Positions 39,201-45,988 of a DNA stretch of 64,000 nt are shown piece by piece. Numbering within the stretch: position 1 is the stretch's first letter; every line of letters starts with the position of its first letter. Location of the stretch: positions 205,640-269,639 of the forward strand of contig JBBRQI010000002.1 of NCBI GenBank assembly GCA_038226665.1. Direction: 5' to 3'. The position numbers were made by a program, and so were the translations under genes. The stretch is from SZAS-103 sp038226665 (GTDB taxonomy: Bacteria; Pseudomonadota; Gammaproteobacteria; Xanthomonadales; Xanthomonadaceae). Under the pieces are notes generated by a model. It was not told the DNA's origin. It did not search any database and saw nothing but the letters and a program-made list of their open reading frames with translations.

Positions 39201-39806
39201 CGCGCGGTCGCGATCCAGATGATCATCAACAAGGAACTGGGTCTGAATTTCTGCGAGAACCCGTGGCAGGGCAGTTTCATCGTCGACAAGCTCACCGACC
39301 TCGTCGAGGAGGCCGTGTACAAGGAGTTCGAGGCGATCAGCGACCGCGGCGGCGTGCTCGGCGCGATGGACACCATGTACCAGCGCGGCAAGATCCAGGA
39401 AGAGTCGATGTACTACGAGCACAAGAAACACGACGGCTCACTGCCGCTAGTCGGCGTCAACACCTTCCTGCCGAAGGAACACGCGGGCGAGATCGCGACC
39501 GAGATCGAACTGATCCGCAGCACCGAGGAAGAGAAGGGCCAGCAGATCGCGAACGTCCTCGGCTGGCAGACCGCGCGCAATTCACTCGCGCCGAAAGGCG
39601 CGACCTCGCACGGCCACATGGCCGACGCCGACGAATCCGTCGAACCCGAATCCCACGACGGCCACGGCCTGGCCTACCTCCAGCAGACCGCCCGTGACCG
39701 CAGAAACGTGTTCGAAGCGCTGATGGAAGCAGTCAAGACGCACAGCCTGGGGCAGATCTCGCACGCGTTGTATGACGTGGGCGGGGAATATCGGCGGAAT
39801 ATGTAA
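36258..39806 (+). CDS. icmF: Fused isobutyryl-CoA mutase (IcmF)
   Basis: 1,182 residues from ATG 36258 with GGAG upstream. Order: an N-terminal cobalamin-binding domain with DGHDAA (Asp36-Gly-His38), a G3E GTPase with P-loop GITGTGGAGKSS (about 217-228), a linker and the large mutase domain. This is the IcmF architecture in which the MeaB-type GTPase chaperone is embedded between the two mutase parts. It isomerises isobutyryl-CoA and n-butyryl-CoA using adenosylcobalamin, and some IcmF act on pivalyl-CoA. It is alone in its operon, and a TACAAT hexamer (36215-36220) may be its -10. Confidence 0.95.
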   Translation: MSTPSLSTLDRDNVPAADANVETSPLRFVTAASLFDGHDAAINIMRRLIQAQGAEVIHLGHNRSVEDVVRAALHEDADAIALSSYQGGHVEYFKYMVDMLRERGAGHIRVFGGGGGTITPEEIRELEAYGVERIYHPNDGMKMGLVEMIEDVVKRAADARDSGAKKVSREHTQPGMDDEIGIGRVLSAIEDGTYPESELAHLRKQWQLAGGKTPVIGITGTGGAGKSSVTDELLNRFLASFPKMRIAVISVDPTRRRSGGALLGDRIRMNSLRSHRVYMRSMATRRQNVATNAVLKDCIGFLKSLDYDLVIVETAGIGQSDSEIVDLVDFPMYVMTSDYGAASQLEKIDMVDFAELIVLNKYDKRGAEDALRDVRKQWKRNRVAFKTADADVPVYPTIASQFNDPGISWMFANLCRLLREKLHLPAEKWTPHLDTTLKEPRATVLIPGARARYLAEIAEQGRSINAGIDKQAEAADRAQAFWQALHEIGDDKLPKQLALFDIEALGEGDDKSLRTLRQRYNDAVQALSSESLKLLREWPARLKSITDDVTEYEVRGKKIRVENYRDSLSHQKIPKIAAPTYKSWGELLTFLGKENLPGSYPYTGGVYPYRRTGEDPIRMFAGEGTPERTNRRFHYLSVGQPAVRLSTAFDSVTLYGEDPAPRPDIYGKIGNSGVNIPTLDDMKKLYSGFDLCAPTTSVSMTINGPAPMILAMFMNTAIDQQVEKYLRADDAHWADAQRKIDAFFDGKPRSIYFGDLPPSNNGLGLALLGITGDQLVDAETYARIKGETLRSVRGTVQADILKEDQAQNTCIFSTEFALRMMGDIQQYFVDQKVRNFYSVSISGYHIAEAGANPISQLAFTLSNGFTIVEYYLARGMKIDDFAPNLSFFFSNGMDPEYTVIGRVARRIWARAMRERYGADPRSQMMKYHIQTSGRSLHAQEIQFNDIRTTLQALYALFDNCNSLHTNAYDEAITTPTEESVRRAVAIQMIINKELGLNFCENPWQGSFIVDKLTDLVEEAVYKEFEAISDRGGVLGAMDTMYQRGKIQEESMYYEHKKHDGSLPLVGVNTFLPKEHAGEIATEIELIRSTEEEKGQQIANVLGWQTARNSLAPKGATSHGHMADADESVEPESHDGHGLAYLQQTARDRRNVFEALMEAVKTHSLGQISHALYDVGGEYRRNM

Positions 39807-39817
39807 CGGATGCAGGC

Positions 39818-39856
39818 AGGGTCAGCTTCCAACAATCAACATATGAACCTGACCCT
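39818..39856. repeat. Inverted repeat of the GGGTCAG family at the island edge
   Basis: AGGGTCAG (39818-39825) pairs with CTGACCCT (39849-39856) around a 23-base loop that includes ATGAAC, as in the larger element at 41590. It sits between icmF and the Pycsar operon and could also help terminate icmF. Confidence 0.55.
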
Positions 39857-39893
39857 TTCCCGCAAGAGCGATCCACTTTTGCTGTCTCAGGTA

Positions 39894-39926
39894 CGGAGAC
39901 TCGCTTAAGTCATCTTGAAGTCTCCG
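39894..39926 (+). promoter_or_regulatory. Inverted repeat before the Pycsar operon, possible operator
   Basis: CGGAGACT (39894-39901) pairs with AGTCTCCG (39919-39926) across 17 bases, about 50 bp before the effector start. Spacing and size would suit a dimeric regulator or a small hairpin in the 5' leader. No known regulator is implied. Confidence 0.35.
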
Positions 39927-39975
39927 AAATCGGCCTAACGGCAGCAATGGGGCGACGGCAATTTGAGGGTAAACC

Positions 39976-40887
39976 ATGATCGAGAAATTTCAGGGCGACG
40001 ACGGAAGGCGCCGCTTGGTCTCAGCGCTATCAGAGCATCGGCTAGTCGCCAATCAAACAGAACTTGCAGAGAGACTCGTTACCGTGGGCGAGTTGATGGA
40101 GGTTCCCGCAGGTCCAGCCATTATTGTGCAGGGTGAAGACACATCAGACGTTTTCTTCATCATCGCGGGAAAGGTTGAAGCCCGTGTAAACGGTAAGGTT
40201 GTGGCGAACCGATTTCCTGGCGATCACATAGGGGAAATGGCTGCAATCGAGCCGTCGCAACCCCGAGCAGCGACGATTATTCCTGTCGAAACTACTGTGC
40301 TGCTTCGAATCTCCGAAGCCGAATTCTCTGCGATTGCGACGTTGTTCCCCGATGTGTGGAGGCGCGCTGCCGCAACGCTTGCCCGACGACTTGCGCAGCG
40401 AAATCATTTGGTGACCATCCAACGCGAGCGCGTGAAGGTCTTCATCATGTCTTCTGCAGAAGCGCTACCGATTGTTGATCTTCTCATTCGACAGTTCGAG
40501 CACGATCCGTTTCTGGCGGTTGCATGGAAGAATGGGGTATTCCGAGCATCGAACTACACGTTGGACGAACTGGAGTTACAGTTGGACGATTCGGATTTCG
40601 CGATAGCTATTGCTCATCAGGATGATGTGGTTATTACGCGAGACGACGAATGGCCGACGGTTCGCGACAATGTAGTTTTTGAATTAGGGCTATTTATGGG
40701 CCGGCTTGGGAGGCGTAGGGCGTTTCTTATGGAGCCGCGGGACGCCGACTTAAGGTTGCCGAGCGATTGGGCGGGATTGACCACAATTCCGTACAGGTAT
40801 GAGCCAGGCAAAGACGCGGAGCACGTTATCGCGCCTGCCTGCGCGAAACTCCGTGACTTGATTCTTGCGTCGGGACCAAAGGATTGA
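39976..40887 (+). CDS. pycTIR: Pycsar effector: cyclic-nucleotide-binding/TIR-like protein (PycTIR)
   Basis: 303 residues; GAGGG precedes the ATG. An N-terminal cyclic-nucleotide-binding domain (about 30-145) has the phosphate-binding cassette GDHIGEMAA followed by PRAAT (82-100), with Glu87 and Arg97. The C-terminal domain (about 152-300) starts KVFIMSSAE and contains DNVVFELGLFMG with the likely catalytic Glu236; this is the TIR-like predicted nucleotide-binding fold used by NAD-cleaving effectors. In Pycsar immunity a cyclic pyrimidine nucleotide activates such an effector, which depletes NAD and aborts infection. The cyclase gene follows after 3 bp. The visible base composition is less GC-rich than the flanks. 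Confidence 0.88.
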   Translation: MIEKFQGDDGRRRLVSALSEHRLVANQTELAERLVTVGELMEVPAGPAIIVQGEDTSDVFFIIAGKVEARVNGKVVANRFPGDHIGEMAAIEPSQPRAATIIPVETTVLLRISEAEFSAIATLFPDVWRRAAATLARRLAQRNHLVTIQRERVKVFIMSSAEALPIVDLLIRQFEHDPFLAVAWKNGVFRASNYTLDELELQLDDSDFAIAIAHQDDVVITRDDEWPTVRDNVVFELGLFMGRLGRRRAFLMEPRDADLRLPSDWAGLTTIPYRYEPGKDAEHVIAPACAKLRDLILASGPKD

Positions 40888-40890
40888 GCA

Positions 40891-41586
40891 ATGGGCCTTA
40901 AAACTGACCTTGAAACTTACTGTAGCGATGTCTTTCGCTCAGCCTGGACGACGCGAGACGGTACGACGGTGCCGGATGAGAATTCAACGCTTGGTCTGAA
41001 GAATGAAGCGATAAAGATTTCGGGAACAGTCTTGTACGCGGACCTCGCTGATTCCACCCTTCTGGTGGACAAAGAACTTCCGGGTTTCTCCGCAGAAATA
41101 TACAAGACGTTCTTGTACTGTTGCGCCAGAATTATTCCGTCTCAAGGAGGCTCGGTCACCGCCTATGATGGCGACAGAATCATGGGCATATTCATCGGCA
41201 AAAGTAAAAATACCAGCGCAGTAACTGCCGCCCTGAACATCAAATGGGCTGTAGATGAGATAGTCATGCCGAAAATGAAGGCTGTTTACAAAACAAAAGC
41301 CTTTCAGGTCAGCCATGTCACCGGAATTGATTCAAGCGAGCTCTTCGTCGCCAAGACGGGCGCCCGAGGTGCTAACGATTTGGTCTGGGTAGGGCGCGCG
41401 GCGAATTACGCTGCGAAGCTAGCGGCACTTGACCCCAGTTACACTTACATCACTTCCGACATTTACGAAACCATGCACGACAGTGTGAAATTTGCAAATG
41501 GCAATGCGATGTGGACAAAGATGATCTGGACGGACTTCAACAACTCCTACATCTATCGCTCGAGCTATCGAATTAGCCTCAGCTAG
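40891..41586 (+). CDS. pycC: Pycsar pyrimidine cyclase (PycC, class III nucleotidyl cyclase)
   Basis: 231 residues, one class III cyclase domain with no membrane or sensor segment. Metal-binding Asp51 (YADLADS) and Asp95 (YDGDRIMG) are present, and WVGRAANYAAKL (167-178) corresponds to the conserved Asn/Arg transition-state motif. The segments ADLADSTLLVD, TAYDGDRIMGIF, ELFVAKTG and NDLVWVGRAANYAA together are typical of PycC and not of bacterial adenylate cyclases. PycC makes cCMP or cUMP upon phage infection; which base is used here cannot be told. AAGGA precedes the ATG, so the operon is tightly coupled. Confidence 0.88.
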   Translation: MGLKTDLETYCSDVFRSAWTTRDGTTVPDENSTLGLKNEAIKISGTVLYADLADSTLLVDKELPGFSAEIYKTFLYCCARIIPSQGGSVTAYDGDRIMGIFIGKSKNTSAVTAALNIKWAVDEIVMPKMKAVYKTKAFQVSHVTGIDSSELFVAKTGARGANDLVWVGRAANYAAKLAALDPSYTYITSDIYETMHDSVKFANGNAMWTKMIWTDFNNSYIYRSSYRISLS

Positions 41587-41589
41587 TAG

Positions 41590-41644
41590 ACAAAAAAGGG
41601 GTCAGGTTCATTTAATTAATAGATGAACCTGGCCCCTTTTTTGT
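41590..41644. terminator. Long hairpin after pycC (REP-like element and likely terminator)
   Basis: Two 22-bp arms (41590-41611 and 41623-41644) pair with one G-T mismatch around an AT-rich 11-base loop. The arms read ACAAAAAAGGGGTCAGG and so on. It starts three bases after the pycC stop and ends in a T-run on both strands, so it can terminate transcription both ways. Its sequence is related to repeats at 39818 and 43001. Confidence 0.75.
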
Positions 41645-41665
41645 CCGATACCTCAGCGATACCTC

Positions 41666-41707
41666 AGGGACGGAGGTAATTAAGTAGATTTAATAACCTC
41701 CGTCCCT
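41666..41707. repeat. GGGACGGAGG inverted repeat
   Basis: A perfect 12-bp inverted repeat AGGGACGGAGGT (41666-41677) with ACCTCCGTCCCT (41696-41707) around an AT-rich 18-base loop. A tandem CGATACCTCAG duplication (41646-41667) precedes it. A related GGGACGGAAGGAATTAAG occurs at 42980. Confidence 0.6.
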
Positions 41708-41802
41708 TATCCACTTATTTTTCTAGATATGATGCCGTATGGAAACTCAAAAATGTCGTCGACCGCCCCTTGCGTTGCGAGCGCAAATGAGGACTTGCCA
41801 CG

Positions 41803-42945
41803 ATGAACGATGAAGCAGGCGCATCTGACACGTTCGATATCGAAGCCGAAAACCAGGCACTGAAATTGCAGGTCGATGAACTGCGTCGAGCTCTTGCCGA
41901 CGCACAAAGCCAATTGAAATCAAGACCTGAAAGATATCAGGAAGTACTGTTTCGAATTTCCGAGACTTCGCATTCAAGCAAGGACTTGCAAGAGATTTTC
42001 CGTCGGATTCATACCATCATCGGCGAACTGATTCCAGCGGCCAATTTGTTTATCGCCTTATACGACTCCGATAGTGGCCTGGTTCGTTTTCCGTATTATG
42101 TCGATGAGTTCGACGCCCCGCCCGAGCCGAGCTTGCTCAGTGACCGAGGTCTGACACAACGCGTCATTCGCACCGGCGAAGCTGTACTCATGACGCCGGA
42201 GATGCGTGAAGAACGCGTGAAGCAGGGTGAACGAATTGTTGGCAGCATTTGCCTCGACTGGCTTGGCGTTCCACTCGTGGAATCGGGGAAAACCATTGGC
42301 GCGCTGGTCATCCAGAGCTACAGCGGTGACGTGCGGTATTCATCGGCTGATACCGAGCTTTTGCAGTTCGTTTCATCGCAAGTTGCCTCCGCAATTGTCC
42401 GCAAGGGCGATGCGGATCGTATCCTGCATCTGGCCCTCCATGATGGCCTGACCGGCCTGCCCAATCGCGCATTGCTGCATGACCGCGCTCTGCATGCCAT
42501 CGCCGTGTCGAAGCGCAGCAGCACCCAGTTTGCCTGGCTTTGTCTCGACCTGGACAAATTCAAGCCGATCAATGATTCATTTGGCCATGCCATTGGAGAC
42601 GAAGTGCTCGCTCAGGTGTCGACGCGCATTCAAGCTTGCTTGCGCGAGTCGGATACCCTCGCACGTATTGGTGGTGATGAATTCGCATTACTGCTCGAAG
42701 CGATTGATGGTGCCGATGCCGCATTGGCCGTCGCCGAAAAAATAAGAGTCGCCTTGGGCAAACCGTTTCTCATCGACGGTCATGCGCTTCATATTTCCGT
42801 GAGCATTGGAATCGCAATGTTCCCGGAGCACGGTGACGATCAAATATCACTTTCCAAGCATGCGGACGCCGCACTTTATGCTGCAAAAAATAGTGGTCGG
42901 AACGCCGTGCAGATATCCGATGCAAAGACTGGGGTCGAAAAATAG
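41803..42945 (+). CDS. GAF-GGDEF diguanylate cyclase
   Basis: 380 residues. A short coiled coil (about 14-45) leads to a GAF domain (about 50-200) and a GGDEF domain with intact RIGGDEFALL (290-294). The inhibitory I-site RxxD is present as RESD, five residues upstream of GGDEF. It should make c-di-GMP and be feedback-regulated, with the GAF ligand unknown. It lies 216 bp beyond pycC, inside the repeat-bracketed block. Confidence 0.93.
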   Translation: MNDEAGASDTFDIEAENQALKLQVDELRRALADAQSQLKSRPERYQEVLFRISETSHSSKDLQEIFRRIHTIIGELIPAANLFIALYDSDSGLVRFPYYVDEFDAPPEPSLLSDRGLTQRVIRTGEAVLMTPEMREERVKQGERIVGSICLDWLGVPLVESGKTIGALVIQSYSGDVRYSSADTELLQFVSSQVASAIVRKGDADRILHLALHDGLTGLPNRALLHDRALHAIAVSKRSSTQFAWLCLDLDKFKPINDSFGHAIGDEVLAQVSTRIQACLRESDTLARIGGDEFALLLEAIDGADAALAVAEKIRVALGKPFLIDGHALHISVSIGIAMFPEHGDDQISLSKHADAALYAAKNSGRNAVQISDAKTGVEK

Positions 42946-43020
42946 ACCAAAAAAGGAATACCAAAAAAGGACCAAAAATGGGACGGAAGGAATTAAGCGC
43001 AAAAAAGGGGCCAGTGTAAA
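42946..43020. repeat. Degenerate copies of the flanking repeat motifs
   Basis: The stretch has several CCAAAAAAGG-like units, GGGACGGAAGGAATTAAG (42980-42997) and AAAAAAGGGGCCAG (43001-43014). Each resembles an arm of the elements at 41590 and 41666. It marks the right edge of the low-GC block after the GGDEF gene. Confidence 0.5.
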
Positions 43021-43090
43021 TTTCTGTTTGGATTCGTTCGCTGATCGAACTGTCTTCACGGTAGTAGCTCTGGCCGCGTTTCCAGACCCC

Positions 43091-43351
43091 TCAACTGGTG
43101 TCGTCCTGCATCCGCTCCACGCGCTTGCGGTACTCACGCACGTTGTCGCCATCGATGCTCGATTCCCGCGTGCCTTTCACCTCGTCGACTTTCTCGTCCG
43201 AACCGGTCACCGGCTTGGCCACGACCGCCGTTTCGTGTTCGAAGTCGTGCGATTTGTCGGTGTTGCGGTAATACCGGTACAAGGCCCAATACAGTCCGGT
43301 TCCGCCGGCTGGGCCGAGCAGGAGTATCGCCAGTCCGCCATCGCTGCTCAT
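43091..43351 (-). CDS. Small membrane protein, third gene of the SPFH operon
   Basis: 86 residues. The N-terminal half holds one hydrophobic segment (about 6-24, rich in Gly, Leu and Ala) and the rest is a charged tail with many Glu, Lys and Arg residues, probably facing the cytoplasm. The ATG overlaps the stop of the zinc-ribbon gene (ATGA), so it is translationally coupled. No named family was recognised; it could correspond to the YdjH-like partner by position only. Confidence 0.65.
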   Translation of the reverse strand: MSSDGGLAILLLGPAGGTGLYWALYRYYRNTDKSHDFEHETAVVAKPVTGSDEKVDEVKGTRESSIDGDNVREYRKRVERMQDDTS

Positions 43352-44664
43352 GACGAGTGCCCCACGATAAAGAGTGCAATGACTTCGAGAAAGGTGCCGA
43401 CGGTGAGTGCGGTCATGATCAGTTTCCACTGCTGCACCGGTACGCTGCCCATGGTCTCGCCGGTGCGGCCGTTCACTGCGATGTAGTGCAGCATGCCGCC
43501 GTTGGGGCCGGGCTGGTGGTACGAATAGAGCCACACCGGCAGGTACATCGATACCCAGCGCGTGCCGTGCACGCTGAGGCGTTCCTGCTCCCAGCGGACT
43601 CCGCGATCGTATTGGCCGACCGATTTTTCGACTTGGGCACGGGCGATCGACAGCAATTCGTCCTCCAGGTGCGGGCGGAGTTTTTCCACGTCGAGGTCGC
43701 GCTTCTCCGATGTGATGCCCGCCAGATAGGACGCGTTCCACTTCACCGCGTTCTTGGTGTCGAACGGCAGGATCGTATTGATAATGTTGTTGGTGTTGGT
43801 GCGCGTGTCGAGGTTGCCGCGGTCCTTGGAGGATTCCAGCGGCAGGTCGTCCACGGTGAAGTCCACGTGCCGCTCCACCTTGTACACATCGGCATCGTAG
43901 TAGGTCTTCTTGGTGTCGCCACTGCCTTCCGTGTACTCGCGCGTCTCGATTTCGGCGTGGCCGGCTACATCGACGCTGGTGTTGCCATCGACGATCATGT
44001 ACGGCAAGTAGACGCCGACGACGTTCTCGGGCGTGAACTGTTCCTTGAATGCCTTCAGCGCGAACAGTCGCCGCTTGTCGACGAACTGTCGGATGCGCGC
44101 GACCGCGTCGTCCTTCTTGATGTGGAAGGGCAGCACGGCGTCGGGCACCGCGCCGTTCGGTATCTGCTCGTTGACGCCGAAGACGTGGCGGCACCAGTGG
44201 CAACGCGCGGTCATCGCGTTTTCGGTATTGACCGTCACCTCGGCACCGCAGCCGGGGCACTTGAAGGTCATCATGCTCGCGGCGTCGGCCGCGATATCCC
44301 GCGCACCCGAAGCGATGACCGTGCCCTGGAGTTGGTCGATGCCTAAGCCCAGCCCGAATTCCTCCTCGACCCGCTTGGCATGCCATTCGTTGCGGCAGAA
44401 CTGGCAGATCAACAGGTCGGTGCCCGGCTTCTGACGGTATTCGGTCGAGCCGCATTTCGGGCAGCGGTTGAGGCCGTCCTTGAGTTCGGCGGAGGACGTG
44501 TCGATGGCGACCGGGTCAGGCGCCTGCACTTCGTCACGGATCGATTTGGGCAGCGTCGCCGGGTCGATCGGAAAGCTGCCGTGGGGCGGCGGCACATCCT
44601 GCGGCGACCCTGGCCCAGTCGGCATCGGCCCGGTTGGCGGCGGTGGACTATTGGAGTTCGACAT
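43348..44664 (-). CDS. Zinc-ribbon membrane protein, YdjG-like
   Basis: 438 residues. A Pro-rich N-terminus leads to two zinc ribbons: CPKCG with CQFC (about 68-90), then CPGCG with CHWC (about 135-160). A long central domain follows and a single C-terminal membrane helix (about 414-434). Such TFIIB-type zinc-ribbon proteins are often next to SPFH proteins, as in the B. subtilis ydjG-ydjH-ydjI cluster that recruits PspA to membranes. Here it is between the SPFH gene (21 bp) and a small membrane protein (4-bp overlap). Confidence 0.8.
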   Translation of the reverse strand: MSNSNSPPPPTGPMPTGPGSPQDVPPPHGSFPIDPATLPKSIRDEVQAPDPVAIDTSSAELKDGLNRCPKCGSTEYRQKPGTDLLICQFCRNEWHAKRVEEEFGLGLGIDQLQGTVIASGARDIAADAASMMTFKCPGCGAEVTVNTENAMTARCHWCRHVFGVNEQIPNGAVPDAVLPFHIKKDDAVARIRQFVDKRRLFALKAFKEQFTPENVVGVYLPYMIVDGNTSVDVAGHAEIETREYTEGSGDTKKTYYDADVYKVERHVDFTVDDLPLESSKDRGNLDTRTNTNNIINTILPFDTKNAVKWNASYLAGITSEKRDLDVEKLRPHLEDELLSIARAQVEKSVGQYDRGVRWEQERLSVHGTRWVSMYLPVWLYSYHQPGPNGGMLHYIAVNGRTGETMGSVPVQQWKLIMTALTVGTFLEVIALFIVGHSS

Positions 44665-44685
44665 GATGGGCTCGCGGTTCGCGGC

Positions 44686-45849
44686 TTACAGACCGAGCGC
44701 TTTGGCTTTGGCCTCGTCGTAATCGGCCTGGGTGATCAGGCCGAGATCGAGCATGTCCTTGGCCTTCTTCAGTTTGGCGATCGGGTCGTCGGCAGCCGGC
44801 GCGGCTGGCGCGGCTGGCGCGACAGGAGCGACGGGCTGCTGCAATCCGCCGACGCCCATCATGCCCGTCGCCATGCCCACGCCCACGAGGCCCGCCGCAC
44901 CGCCGTGTTCGCCCGCCGACTGGATGCCCGCCGCGACACTGGCCTGCAAGTTGGAATTGCCGCGCGCACCGGACAGCGCGTCGGCGCGCTGCACGGTCTT
45001 GAGCAGTTCCCGGGTGTTCGCGTCGTATTCGATCGACACGATGGCGGTCTTGACGATGACCAGGCCGCGATCGGTTTTCCACTGATAGGCGTTCTCCACC
45101 GCGTCGGACAGGCTTTTGGCAAAACCGAGCGAATCCGACTGCAGCTTGGTGATGCGGCCCTTGCTTGGATCGTTCGTGTACAGGCTGAAGGCTGGCGCGA
45201 GCGAACCCACCACTTCGTTGAAGAGCTGGTCGGCGGCGGGATTGTCCATGTCGGTGAAATCGAAAACCTGGCCGGGCTGGAGATACGAGGCCGGCACGAA
45301 GTGCTTCACGAACAGGATCGGATCGACGATCTTCAGCGTGTAGGAGCCGCGCGTCACCGCGCCGACCTGGGTGTTCAGGAAGCTGTCGTCGAAGTAGATT
45401 TCGGACTGCGTACCGAAGCGGTTGTCCGGCAGTTCCTTCAGCGAGACGAAGAACGCGGCCTGCTGCGAACCCGGCTGGCCGCCGAACTTGAAACGCTCCC
45501 AGCTCTGCTTGATGAGCGAATCGACGAGGCCATCGCCCGAGAACATCGACTTCGAGTTGAGGTCGTCCGATTTCCAGATGTAACCGCCAGCCTCGGCGGC
45601 GAAGCCGGTGATCGCGCCATCCTGGAACAGCAGCAGCCCATAACCTTCGGGAACGACGATCTTCGAACCATTGGTGATGATGTTCGAGGAACCCTTCGTA
45701 TTCGAACCGCGTCCAGCGTTGGTGCCGTGCGGCACTGCGGCGAACAGAGCCGCCGTCGCCGGCAAACCGTCGGGAACCGTGTAGAAGTCCTTCCACTGGT
45801 CGGCCAGCACGCCGCCGATCGAACCCTTCACTGCCTGAAAAAGACCCAT
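44686..45849 (-). CDS. SPFH-domain protein with C-terminal SHOCT module, YdjI-like
   Basis: 387 residues from ATG 45849 with GGAGAGA upstream. The central part is an SPFH/band-7-like domain of the virion-core-protein (YdjI) type, seen in segments such as IVVPEGYGLLLFQDG. A Gly/Ala/Pro-rich linker (about 310-350) precedes a C-terminal SHOCT motif (DPIAKLKKAKDMLDLGLIT). SPFH proteins scaffold membrane microdomains. First gene of the three-gene operon. No PspA gene is next to it, which departs from the Bacillus arrangement. Confidence 0.85.
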   Translation of the reverse strand: MGLFQAVKGSIGGVLADQWKDFYTVPDGLPATAALFAAVPHGTNAGRGSNTKGSSNIITNGSKIVVPEGYGLLLFQDGAITGFAAEAGGYIWKSDDLNSKSMFSGDGLVDSLIKQSWERFKFGGQPGSQQAAFFVSLKELPDNRFGTQSEIYFDDSFLNTQVGAVTRGSYTLKIVDPILFVKHFVPASYLQPGQVFDFTDMDNPAADQLFNEVVGSLAPAFSLYTNDPSKGRITKLQSDSLGFAKSLSDAVENAYQWKTDRGLVIVKTAIVSIEYDANTRELLKTVQRADALSGARGNSNLQASVAAGIQSAGEHGGAAGLVGVGMATGMMGVGGLQQPVAPVAPAAPAAPAADDPIAKLKKAKDMLDLGLITQADYDEAKAKALGL

Positions 45850-45988
45850 GACATCTCTCCGCGATTCGTGGCCGGGCAACATGCCCACCATACCCGGCGA
45901 ACTATAGTCCCGGACGGCTGAGGCAGGGGGAAAAGCTGTGCCTTGTGGGTACATCATGAACAGCCGGTAGTCTTCGGCGAGTCCTGAC

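Noticed and set aside
39976..41586. CBASS rather than Pycsar
   Set aside because: CBASS needs a CD-NTase (GS[YF] DID-type nucleotidyltransferase). The cyclase here has class III cyclase motifs, and the effector has a cNMP-binding domain, so Pycsar fits better.
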